The notes under the pieces are model-generated. The model worked only from the letters and a program-made list of their open reading frames with translations, searched no databases and was not told the origin of the DNA. The translations under genes were made by a program, and so were the position numbers. From contig CP092874.1 of NCBI GenBank assembly GCA_030710605.1, positions 21,057,880 to 21,121,879 on the forward strand: a DNA stretch of 64,000 bases. Reading direction: 5' to 3'. The DNA comes from Cordylochernes scorpioides (lineage: Eukaryota; Arthropoda; Arachnida; Pseudoscorpiones; Chernetidae). This document shows positions 20,881 to 30,221 of the stretch, piece after piece (position 1 is the stretch's first letter; each line of letters opens with the position of its first letter).

Positions 20881-21644
20881 AGCCTAAACAATAATTTAAT
20901 TTAGCAACGCCAGTAAATACGCATGCGTAGTTTTCATTTTAGGCATATTTTTGTTGTAAGTATTTAGTTAATGTCGGTTTCTGAAATGTAATCATGCTTG
21001 TATATATACTTGGTAAGGCGTTTAAAAAATGCGATAATATCTAAAAAGGAAATATTAAGTCTGCATTATATAATTGTCTTCTGGAATAATTTACAAAATC
21101 GAACAAGGATTTAGACAGTTTAGAATATTATGAAAAAGGCATTTCCTTATCGTGAAACTAAAAGTTGCTGATGGCTTGCGCCATCTATCGGAATAAATAT
21201 CAACTATTCTCGTTGATTTTTAATTATTCCAGAATTGGCCAAATACCCATTCTTGATTGACCCTTAGTTACTCGCGCTCACTTTTGAGACGTAACTACTC
21301 GCGCTGGGTGTAATACACCCGGTGTTTTAACCTGGTGAAATATCACTTAAAACAAAATAAATTTTGAACATATTTGTATTGTACCATTATTTTATCAAAA
21401 ATTAAGATATTTTAATCAATAATTTGAGTAATATTTATATTTTAAAATATTTTAAAAACTAAATGTTAATTTGATCAATGAAAAGCTTAGAATTTGTTAA
21501 AACAAGGAATAAATATACGTCGATTATCAATATTAAAAAGGAAAAATACGCTAACCTATGTACGGTGTGGCCACTGGACATGTGTCGGACCTGGAGGCTG
21601 TTGTTGGGTGCTGTGCTGCCTGGAGTATAGGAGCTCCATCTATG

Positions 21645-21705
21645 CTTCCTTCCTGTGGTGAGAATCTGTATAAGACCGATGGTCTTAATAAAGCTGTATG
21701 TGTTT
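21645..21705 (+). mobile_element. Retroelement 3' tail
   Basis: GAGAATCTGTATAAGACC, GATGGTCTTAATAAAGC and a TG-rich end. Same hairpin tail as at 10560 and 40520. Confidence 0.55.
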
Positions 21706-21913
21706 GATATAATTGTCTTCAAATATATTGTGTTATGTAGAAAAATGAGGAAAGACAAATGTAGAGAGGATATAAGACAATGTTTATATTTATTAAAAAC
21801 TTTCACAAACTTATTTACATAATTGAACTGAGAGGCAATGAAAGAAATTTGCTATGTAACAAAATATTAAAAGTATTAATAAGCTATTGCAATACTGAAT
21901 ATTTTACCGCATT

Positions 21914-22572
21914 ATATCCACTCATGAACAACACTTAAGGAAGTTGTACCTTTTACCATGTATATCGGGATTCAGACAATAACTCTGAAAGATATTACAG
22001 TGACCTTTATTGAAGACACACGAGATAACCAAGTGTATATACATTCATGGACAAAACTTAAGGAAGTTGCATCTTTTAGTATGTATATCGGGATTCAGAC
22101 AATAACTCTGAAAGATATTACAGTGACCTTTATTGAAGACACACGAGATAACCAAGTGTATATACACCCATGGACAAAACTTAAGGAAGTTGTACCTTTT
22201 AGCATGTATATCGGGATTCAGACAATACCTCTGAAAGATATTACAGTGACCTTTATTGAAGACACACGAGATAACCAAGTGTATATACACCCATGGACAA
22301 AACTTAAGGAAGTTGTACCTTTTACCATGTATATCGGGATTCATACAATAACTCTGAAAGTTATTACAGTGACCTTTATTGAAGACACACGAGATAACCA
22401 AGTGTATATACACCCATGGACAAAACTTAAGGAAGTTGTACCTTTTACCATGTATATCGGGATTCATACAATAACTCTGAAAGTTATTACAGTGACCTTT
22501 ATTGAAGACATACAAGATATAAAGACTCAAGTCAAAAACTATCCACCTTCTTAAGTTTTGTCCATGAGTGTA
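21914..22572 (+). mobile_element. Tc1/mariner-type MITE expanded by five 123-bp units (copy d)
   Basis: Five head-to-tail units between ACTCATG-type ends; only the left half of the MITE is amplified. Open frames of 198 and 161 aa on opposite strands are repeat artefacts. Confidence 0.8.
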
Positions 22573-22679
22573 TAAACATGTGGTGTACTAAAAGTAAAAG
22601 ACAGTAACTGACTACCCATCATGATTATCATGGCCACGTGTACGTGGGATTAGTAACAAAAAAAAAAAAAGATTTAGAG

Positions 22680-22765
22680 ACAGGCCCTGGGATTAAATCA
22701 GGGAAACATAAAACCGTCCACAAATCCCACGGGAACCGACTAATCCACTAAGTGGACAAAGGAAA
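22680..22765 (-). tRNA. tRNA-like sequence (SINE head?)
   Basis: The reverse strand has GTCCACTTAGTGGATTAGTC and a T-arm-like CCCTGATTTAATCCCAGGG. The T-loop has lost TTCGA, so it is decayed. Confidence 0.35.
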
Positions 22766-22984
22766 GTCTCTAAAATTTAATGGATGTCTCCCACGGCGCA
22801 TGTGCGGGGTGTAATGACGTCACATCCGGCCATACCCAACTCCTATAACTACCGGAAATTGACGGGGTATCCATTACAAGCTCTGAATCACTGCTGGACA
22901 TCCATCTGACGTCATCTGACTTCTAATTGACCTCTCTTGGTATTTTATTGGCATGGGAGATCTTTGTGAGAAAAATAACACCAA

Positions 22985-23310
22985 AGTGTTGAAATTATAC
23001 TGGGATCAGGTAGAAAAATTAAGAAAAAGCTTCTCCTAATCGTATTAATGAAAGTTATTGATGGATTGCGCCATCTATCGGAATAAAAATTACTAATCGT
23101 TGAGTTACAGCCACGCTGACAAAGGTCAACAGCTCGAAATGCCTACGTGGTTGACTTTTCTTGATTTATTAAGAAAGGAAATTTGTCCAATATTCTGGAA
23201 TAATTTAAAATAATCGATTAGTTGATACTTATTCCGATATGTGGCGCAAGCCATCATGAACTTTCAGCTTCACGATCTGGAGAGGCTTTTCTTAATTTTA
23301 ATCTGTGTTG
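22985..23310. mobile_element. Fold-back element, family A, with hammerhead remnant
   Basis: Arms with GCGCCATCTATCGGAATAA and its inverse enclose the ribozyme remnant at 23111-23150. Ends resemble ACTGGGATCAGGT, also seen at 8180, 29290 and 53010. Confidence 0.75.
23111..23150 (+). ncRNA. Hammerhead remnant, family A
   Basis: CCACG/CGTGG helix I is intact (23111-23115 with 23146-23150) and GAAA is present, but the first core box is CTGACAA (G8 to A, lethal in known hammerheads) and helix II is eroded. The changes are mostly transitions, including CG to CA. Confidence 0.65.
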
Positions 23311-23550
23311 TTGCTATATTTGCACTTATAAAAGTGCCAGAACTCTTATGATCACTTGCCCTCACTAGTGGGGTTGGACTTTTTCAAGAATCAGAGCGAT
23401 TGAAGCAATTTTTTTAATTCAGAAAAAAAGGTATAGATGGAAATTTTGCCGGGAGGATATTGATCTAAAGAGACAAAGGTCGCCTCTACCGTCAAAATAG
23501 ACGTCAAAACCAGACGCCATCCCGTGTGGATCTCATGGAATAAAGTCTGC

Positions 23551-23594
23551 CCTAGGCTGACGAGGACCATTAGCCCGAAACCATGGTCTCTAGG
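23551..23594 (+). ncRNA. Hammerhead ribozyme, type I, family B (best copy)
   Basis: All elements are in order. Helix I is CCTAGG with TCTAGG (six pairs, one G-U). CTGACGA is at 23557-23563. Helix II is GGAC/GCCC with loop CATTA (one A-C mismatch). GAAA is at 23577-23580. A minimal helix III ACC-AT-GGT follows, and C is at 23588 as the predicted cleavage position. The tiny helix III is the known form of hammerheads in Penelope-like and related metazoan elements, which tend to act as dimers. It self-cleaves element RNA if active; activity is inferred, not shown. Confidence 0.8.
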
Positions 23595-23657
23595 TGGACG
23601 CTTTTCAGTTTAAAAGGGAGATCAAGAGGAACGTGGTGAGTTTCTTTATTGAGCGGT

Positions 23658-23696
23658 ACACAAGCTTTCGGACGTCACCCGTCCTTCATCAGGTGT
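23658..23696 (-). ncRNA. Hammerhead-like motif, family H
   Basis: The reverse strand has ACAC, CTGATGA, an extra A, GGAC/GTCC hairpin, GAAA, GCTT, then GTGT. Helix I ACAC/GTGT pairs. The extra base before helix II and the near-absent helix III make activity uncertain. Confidence 0.45.
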
Positions 23697-23867
23697 TGAC
23701 ATGAATAAGAAGGAGATGCTATATTTTCAGTTTGCAAAAGCTGGTGTTGTGGCTTTGTCACTGACCCGAGGCCGCTAGTTTGCGGCGACGGTCAATAGAT
23801 GGCGTCTGGTTTTGACATCTATTTTGACGGGAGAGGTGACCTTTGTCCCTTATAGAAAAAAAGGTGT

Positions 23868-23945
23868 CCAATACGGGATTCGATCCCGGGTCTAGCTGTC
23901 GAGAATCGACAGTTTATACCTCTCGTCTGCCGAACCCTTATATGT
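23868..23945 (-). tRNA. tRNA-like SINE head
   Basis: The reverse strand carries GGGTTCGGCAGACGAGAGG, a CTGTCGATTCTCGACAG stem-loop and CCGGGATCGAATCCCG T-arm, ending in a T-run. Related to the SINE heads at 24236 and 58740. Confidence 0.5.
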
Positions 23946-24235
23946 AAATATATAAAATATTCTAAATCAATCTCAACTTCTCGGAAATCCTCGATGGAAA
24001 CTCCAACGTCTGAGTGTATGTAAATATGGAAATAAAAAAAAAACACCACTAAACATTCCTAGATCTTTAATTAAAAAGGCATATATTGGATCAAAATATC
24101 ATTTATTTTACCAATATTTCAGTTGGCTGAACGCCAACCTTTATCAAGGTATTATAACATATTTAATGTGTGTCAACAACAAACTCAGCACCACATAACG
24201 TCAACATTTTAAAAACATTCCTAGATGTGAGAATC

Positions 24236-24392
24236 GTCGGTGAACAAGTGGGTAACACCCTCGATTCCCGACAGTCATGAACCGGGATTGAATCCCGCGT
24301 TAACCTTTTGTTTAATAAGTGAATAACCTTCACATATTATTCATTGTTTCAAATATCATAAACTAGGTTGTTCTTGTTGAGCGGTACCTAAT
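24236..24392 (+). mobile_element. tRNA-derived SINE (SINE-1)
   Basis: The head GTCGGTGAACAAGTGGGTAA...CCGGGATTGAATCCCG has A/B-box-like blocks. The body runs through GTGAATAACCTTCACATATT to TTGAGCGGTACC. A matching copy with the same head-body join lies inverted at 58585-58740. Confidence 0.7.
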
Positions 24393-24745
24393 ATAGTGAT
24401 TTCGGAGGAGGATTCCTAGATGTTGTGCAGAAGACTTTATCTACAAACACCGAGACAGCACATGTCACTATATGACATGGTGTTGGCACTACCGGGGTAG
24501 AACAGATGCCTCATTGAAATACTAAGGAAACAGAAGTGGATAGACCATTCACTTAGACATATTAAAAGCGAGAACTCGAAAGCTTGTGGTGTTTTCGTAA
24601 TAAAAACATATTACGTAAGTTATTTTCGAATATTTTTTTATAAAGTAAATCTCAATTTTATTTATATCTTAAAACATATTTGAGTAATTAAAGATTGATT
24701 GAAGGAAACATTGAAGGTTCCAAAGAGAAGTGATCAAGAGGACTT

Positions 24746-24967
24746 TACACTCATGGATAAAACTTAAGGAAGTTGTTCCTTTTACCATGTATATCTGGAT
24801 TCAGACAATAACTTTGAAATATATTAAAGTAACCTTTATTGAAGACATACGAGATAACCAAGTGTGAATGGCCTCTGTCTTCTTCTTCTTCTTCTTCAAA
24901 AAAAAAAAAAAAACAGACGACCAGTGACATCAAAGACTTTCCACTTTCTTAAATTTTGTCCATGAGA
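24746..24967. mobile_element. Tc1/mariner-type MITE, single-unit copy
   Basis: About 220 bp with TACACTCATGGATAAAACTT and inverse termini, one 123-bp left half, a (TTC)n/A-run centre and the GACATCAAAGACTTTCCAC right half. It shows the unexpanded form. Others lie at 32933-33125, 43180-43524, 44650-44827 and 55358-55566. Confidence 0.8.
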
Positions 24968-25583
24968 GAGAGAGAGAGAGTGTATTTCCTTCTATGTTAA
25001 ATTTATTTATATCTACTTTCATTAATTGTATATCTATACTTTCATCTCTAAAGAGATATCCTTAAAAAAAAAAAAGCAGACGCCCGACGATATCAAATAC
25101 TTTCCACTTCCTTAAATTTTGTCTATGAGTGTACTACATTGGTGTACTAAATGAAGAGAGAAACCAAGACAACCAAGTCACCAGACTATAGCCATGGATT
25201 TAACCATCTTGGAGGAATCTGGTTGAGGATATAGCCAGTCTGATTCACCCAAACAAAAAGTACCAAAAGAACCACCAAAGAACATCTTAGCAAAAACTAA
25301 AAACACCTCTTTACTATCCATTTTCGATTTCTAAAAAAAAAAACCGCAAGCATTTTCGATGCTAAATACACAACTAGAGAGTCTTGTAACCAAAACGTGA
25401 CAGTAAAAACTAAACACCACTTTTTTTTTATCGCAACTAAAAAAAAGGAAGAACATCAAATGTCACCGAGTGTCGCCCGCCAATTTCAGAGGGTGATGAC
25501 CACAGATTGTCTCGTTTTTTTTGATAGTCAAAACGATCTAGTCACCCTGGAGTGAACAATTTAAAACTTTTTTATTGTTCCAG

Positions 25584-25763
25584 GAAGCCAAGGAGGAGCC
25601 CAGGCGAAGCTCCCGTGGAATAAAAAAGTCGCCAACAAGAATTCTCTACCGGAACAAAAAACTTTCCGTCTCCACTCCAGGAGAGTTCTGGTACTTTTTT
25701 GTCTTTGATTTCCTTGCAATGTGTCCAACCTTTGTTTCACGCCATTGTTGTCTTTTTTTTTAA
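25584..25763 (+). CDS. Possible terminal exon of a host gene, unrecognised
   Basis: A pyrimidine-rich TTTTTTATTGTTCCAG acceptor at 25583 is followed in phase 0 by EAKEEPRRSSRGIKKSPTRI, LYRNKKLSVSTPGEFWYFF and a hydrophobic end, stopping at 25763. An ATTAAA poly(A) signal is at 25818-25823, with a GT-rich stretch at about 25845-25855 downstream. The order acceptor, stop, poly(A) signal, GT-rich element fits a last exon on the plus strand. The RRSSRG/KKSP composition suggests a nuclear protein tail, but this is inference. Another frame is also open for about 40 codons, so the true phase is uncertain. Confidence 0.4.
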   Translation, partial: EAKEEPRRSSRGIKKSPTRILYRNKKLSVSTPGEFWYFFVFDFLAMCPTFVSRHCCLFF

Positions 25764-25817
25764 TTGTTTGTGTGGCGTGCTCTGGATGTGACTAATGAAG
25801 TAGTCTGTTACTTTGTA

Positions 25818-25823
25818 ATTAAA
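25818..25823 (+). terminator. Candidate poly(A) signal ATTAAA
   Basis: The common variant hexamer, 55 bp after the candidate stop, with TGTGTGTGTGG-like sequence about 25 bp further on. Confidence 0.4.
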
Positions 25824-25914
25824 CTTTTATATTTATGTTTGGATTGTGTGTGTGGTCTTTTTTTTATTTTGGAAGGTTATGTAAGTGGGTATTGTGTTGT
25901 TTCTATACCCTTGT

Positions 25915-26535
25915 AGGCGTGTGTTGTACTTATAATACAAAGCTGTAACAATCCTCTACCCACCATGTTTATCATGGCCTGGTACTACATGTGTAGACAT
26001 GTGGTGTACTTACAGTACAAGCTGTCACAATCCTCAACCCACCATGTTATCATGGTCTGGTACTACATGTGTAGACATGTGGTGTACTTACAATACAAGC
26101 TGTCACAACCCTCTACCCACCATGTTATCATGACCTGGTACTACATGTGTAGACATGTGGTGTACTTACAGTACAAGCTGTCACAACCCTCTACCCACCA
26201 TGGTTATCATGGCCTGGTACTACATGTGTAGACATGTGGTGTACTTACAGTACAAGCTGTCACAACCCTCTACCCACCATGGTTATCATGGCCTGGTACT
26301 ACATGTGTAGACATGTGGTGTACTTACAGTACAAGCTGTCACAACCCTCTACCCACCATGTTATCATGGCCTGGTACTACATGTGTAGACATGTGGTGTA
26401 CTTACAGTACAAGCTGTCACAACCCTCTACCCACCATGTTATCATGGCCTGGTACTACATGTGTAGACATGTGGTGTACCTACAGTACAAGCTGTCACAA
26501 CCCTCTACCCACCATGTTATCATGGCCTGGTACAA
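25915..26535 (+). repeat. 78/79-bp tandem array from a SINE 3' end
   Basis: About seven units of TACATGTGTAGACATGTGGT plus CTACCCACCATGTTATCATGG. The same sequence is the 3' part of SINE-2 at 55855-55945 and 56815-56900, so the array is an expansion of that SINE tail. Open frames follow from the 78-bp period. Confidence 0.85.
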
Positions 26536-26777
26536 ATATACTTGTATTTATTGGGATAATAGTCGAACATTTCCGTCTCCAAAACTAAATATCCACATTT
26601 ACATATGTAAATACATATCTCTGACCTATGACTATATCTAAATCTCGAACTAACAAACAAGATATTTTAATACAAAGCAGTAACGCGCTCTATATACAAC
26701 GAACGAAGACATTAAGACATTTACAAATAAATCAAACTTCTACTATCCTTATTGCGATGGAAAAATATTGGGGGGAC

Positions 26778-26817
26778 TTGGCTTATCAGTGATGAACCCT
26801 CCCAGCGGTTTCGCCAA
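26778..26817 (-). ncRNA. Permuted hammerhead-like motif, copy 5
   Basis: TTGGC/GCCAA helix kept; second box is CTGATAA. Confidence 0.4.
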
Positions 26818-27192
26818 TTTAATCTACCAGACTGCTTCTTTAGAGCTCTAATACTGTATTGGATCATTCTGCTTTTATATGCTATACTGAAGGATAGAAT
26901 CTTAGAAATGGTATTTAAGCAAACTATAGACATAAGCTTTTAGGACAGTAGAATTACATTTAAATATTTGCTTAGAGCATTTGTATTAATTTATGCCTAA
27001 CTTGTCCTTATTGTTTGCGGAAGAGCATTGCTCGATGCAAATATTTAAATGTAATTCTACTGTCCTAAAATCTTATGTACATAGTTTGCTTTAATACCAT
27101 ATCCAATATTCCACCATTCAGTATAGCATATAAAAGCAGAATGATCCAATACAGTATTAGAGCTTTAAAGAAGCAGTCTGGTAGATTAAAAA

Positions 27193-27232
27193 TTGGCGAA
27201 ACTGCTGGGAGGGTTCACCACTGATCAGCCAA
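27193..27232 (+). ncRNA. Permuted hammerhead-like motif, copy 6
   Basis: TTGGC/GCCAA and GGGAGGG/CCCTCCC complements both kept; second box is CTGATCA. Confidence 0.45.
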
Positions 27233-27803
27233 GCCCTCCCAATATTTTTTCATCGCAGTAAGGACAGTAGAAGTTCGATTTTTTTTGTGAAAAGAAACAT
27301 TCGCGTCTTAATGTCTTCATTCGTTAAACAATATATTTAAACGACAACAAAATTAATATACCAATCGATTCATAATAAAAATATTATTTCTGGAATACCC
27401 GATTGTACATTTGTACATAAAAACATGGAAGAAATTACATGTCTTTAAATATGATTACCGAAAGTGTACGGAGGTATTATAAAAAAAAAGGAATAGTATA
27501 AAATGCTATAATAACAAGAATTAAAACAAATAACAAAAAGCGTTCAATAGGTAAAACCCCATTTTTACATATCACTCACCATCTATGCAAATCAAAGGAG
27601 AATTGTCCCCTAGCTGTTCCTCCCTCCACGGACGTGACAAGACTATCGAGGTGAGGATACGGACGGGGACATTGTCACTTCCTTCTTTGTCACCTGATCT
27701 TTGGTTTGGTCTTTTGGTGAGATATCGGAATTCTTTTGATATTGAGGAATGCTCCTTTTTTCGGGGGGTAGGAATGTTCAACTTCTTTTTTAGCCTCATG
27801 GCC

Positions 27804-28185
27804 ATTGTAGAACGTCATTTGAAAATTATCCCGCATGTGTTTCTTTTGAACGAAAAATTGAAATTTAATTTAAGGAGAAATAACGATTATTTTTAACCTT
27901 AGGGATGAAGTTTGAAAGGATGAATTGTAAAGAGTAATGACAAACGGAAAAATAAAAGTGTCCAGGGATGGGAATCGAACCCACAGTGTTCCGCTAACCG
28001 GGCAGATGCCATGTCCACTAGGCTACCCTGAACATATTTTTCCGTTTATCATTACTCTTCACAATTCATCCTTTCATACTTCATCTCTAAGGTTAGAAAT
28101 AATTGTTATTTCTCTTTAAATTTCGATTTTTCGTTCAAAAGAAACACATGCGGGATATTTTCAAATGTCGTTCTACAATCATAAG
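27804..28185. mobile_element. tRNA-core fold-back element, complete
   Basis: Inverted arms of about 150 bp (GAACGTCATTTGAAAATTAT ... inverse, including AAACGGAAAAATAAAAG at the inner edge) enclose a full tRNA-like cloverleaf. Partial relatives lie at 18675-19055, 19840-19975, 42195-42345 and 42595-42705. Confidence 0.8.
27961..28032 (-). tRNA. tRNA-like core, anticodon GGT
   Basis: 72 nt. Acceptor TTCAGGG/CCCTGGA has seven pairs (one wobble). D-arm is TAGCCTAGTGGACATGGC. The anticodon stem TCTGC/GCGGA has five pairs (one wobble) around CCGGTTA, where the invariant U33 is C. T-arm is GTGGGTTCGATTCCCAT. The fold is better preserved than in plain tRNA SINE relics, yet U33 loss argues against translation use. 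Confidence 0.65.
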
Positions 28186-28643
28186 CCGCATTATATTGTA
28201 TTATAAATTACTCATGGTCATTCGTTGTTAATTCTTGTGTGAAAAGACAGATATTCCACGATTATAAATACATTTGAATTTCTCTCGCGTCAAACAATAC
28301 GAATTCTTTTCAGCAATTAGATAATATCACCTGTAGTAGTGTATCGCCACGTGGAAAATTAGGGAAGACAAAAACTTCAGGAGAAGACAATTTATTTCAG
28401 GCAAGAACAAACTATGAATGGTTAACAAAAGATAAGCTACGAGGGAAATTTACAGAGTAGCAAAATAATAAAAATAACCACTCTGTTAATAAAAATAATA
28501 AAATTAATAAATAATTTAGTAAATTAAATTTTATTGCCCTCTATCGTTAAAATTTTACACAAATAAATTTACTGGCAATGCGTTTCTTTTTTTAAATCTC
28601 TACAGACCTTACTGCAATGATATGATTTAATGAATGAGAGGGC

Positions 28644-28683
28644 TTGGCTCATCAGTAGTGAACCCTCTCAGCGGTTTCGCCAA
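28644..28683 (-). ncRNA. Permuted hammerhead-like motif, copy 7
   Basis: TTGGC/GCCAA; GAGAGGG with CCCTCTC outside. Confidence 0.45.
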
Positions 28684-28965
28684 ATTAATCTCTAGACCGC
28701 TCTACTATTGTATTGGACTGGTTTTGTTATATACCCTGCATTTTCTATGGAAGGCAGCTAAATGGTGTTTAGTGAACTATGGACATAAGCTTATAGGTCT
28801 GTAGAGGCACATACATATAAATTTCAAGGTATATGTATGTACCTCTACAGACCTATAAGCTTATGTCCATAGTTCACTAAACACCATTTAGCTGCCTTCC
28901 ATAGAAAATGCAGGGTATATAACAAAACCAGTCCAATACAATAGTAGAGCGGTCTAGAGATTAAT

Positions 28966-29005
28966 TTGGCGAAACCGCTGAAAGGGTTCACTACTGATGA
29001 GCCAA
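28966..29005 (+). ncRNA. Permuted hammerhead-like motif, copy 8
   Basis: TTGGC/GCCAA; GAAAGGG against CCCTCTC, one mismatch. Confidence 0.45.
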
Positions 29006-29282
29006 GCCCTCTCATTCATTAAATCATATCATTGCAGTAAGGTCTGTAGAGATTTAAAAAAAGAAACGCATTGCCAGTAAATTTATTTGTGTAAAAATAA
29101 ATAATTTGTTACAATTTTATAAAAAGTACAACATCGTGAGACGAAGAATTTTGTACTTTGTACACCATTTTGTACTTTTTTATAATAAGAATTTTGTATA
29201 TATCACAATCCCCCCCACCTTCTATTAATTTGAAAATGTAAGATTTCCAGAGATAATGGAAAAAAAAAATACAAAAGTAAAA

Positions 29283-29605
29283 TTTTACTAGTATCAGGTA
29301 GATTAATTAATTATGAAAAAGACATCTCCTGATTGTACAACTAAAAGTTGCTGATGGCTTACGCCATCTGTCGGAATAAATACGTATTTTAAGTTGAAAA
29401 CACCAAAGACCTCCAGAAAGATAAGTTTCAGAGGTTTTAAACTTGATATTAATACAAAGGATAAATTTTATTAAATAAGTATTTGGCCAATTATATGGAA
29501 TAATTATTAAATCAACGATTAGTTTATATTTATTCCGATAGATGGCGGAAGACATCAGTAACTTTTAGTTGCACGATCAGGATATGCCCTTTTCTTAATT
29601 CCATG
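29283..29605. mobile_element. Fold-back element, family A, no clear ribozyme
   Basis: Arms with AGTTGCTGATGGCTTACGCC and inverse, plus TAGATGGCGG at 29539-29548. The middle has lost the hammerhead. Confidence 0.7.
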
Positions 29606-30221
29606 GATAAGTTTATTTTTCCTTCTTATTTCTGTAAGTCTGGTGTTTATAAATCATTGAGATTTCATTTCGGAACAGCCAAAATATACGAGGATACTAA
29701 GTATACCATTGGTTAGCGATTTATTAACTCATTTAAAACTTGTTATAAGCATTGAGAATTTACAAATGCTTTATATGCTGAATCTTTTATTTTAGCCTTT
29801 TTAAAGTTGGAAATTGGTACAATTTATAATATATATATATTTTTTATATGCGAGAGAGTGAGGGAATTTCAATTTTAAAACATAATTAGGATTTTGATCT
29901 TGGCAACATACGAGTAAGAATTGACAGCAAGCAATAGCCAATAGTCTAAAGACAATTGAGCGTTCCAAACTTCCACAGAAAAAATGGCTATATTTCAATA
30001 TTTAAAGAATTAGCTTTTCCATAAATATAAGAAATGTGAAATAAACTTCTACATATATGCAGAACTCTCTTCAGATAACATATGGATCGAGTTTGCTGCA
30101 AAGTGAATGCATTAACAAACGGAATATAGCATCAACTATGAATACAATTAAGTGTTATGATTGTTACATAACTTACTATCATGTAACAGTGGAACAAATA
30201 GGAAGAGAACAAGGCCGAATA

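Larger units (their letters stand above)
23425..23850. mobile_element. Fold-back element, family B, with hammerhead
   Basis: Arms: GACGTCAAAACCAGACGCCA near 23500 and its inverse near 23805, with the inverted TTTTGCCGGGAGGATATTGA end on the left. The centre holds two ribozyme-like motifs (23551-23594 plus strand, 23658-23696 minus strand). Partial copies are at 63520-63680, 5205-5260 and 9290-9480. Confidence 0.75.
26690..27325. mobile_element. Motif-bearing fold-back element (family F1), near full length
   Basis: Arms of about 280 bp. The outer AAACTTCTACTATCCTTAT and inner GGACAGTAGAATTACAT blocks are both present inverted. Each arm carries one 40-nt permuted hammerhead-like motif. The TTCTACTG/CAGTAGAA sequence occurs twice per arm in opposite senses and might be a protein-binding site. 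No coding. Confidence 0.8.
28540..29098. mobile_element. Motif-bearing fold-back element (family F1), nearly perfect palindrome
   Basis: Arms from TTTACACAAATAAATTTACT to its inverse, centre at about 28825; arms look almost identical, suggesting recent insertion or gene conversion. Motif copies are at 28644-28683 (minus) and 28966-29005 (plus). Confidence 0.85.

Noticed and set aside
26234..26641. 135-aa frame with CRHVVYLQYKL repeats
   Set aside because: 78-bp SINE-derived satellite; the period is a multiple of three.
28966..29005. Pol III A and B boxes in the 40-nt motif (TGGCGAAACCG fits TRGYNNARNNG; GGTTCACCAC is close to a B box)
   Set aside because: The boxes would be only about 10 bp apart, too close for a type 2 pol III promoter, and the B box misses a key base.
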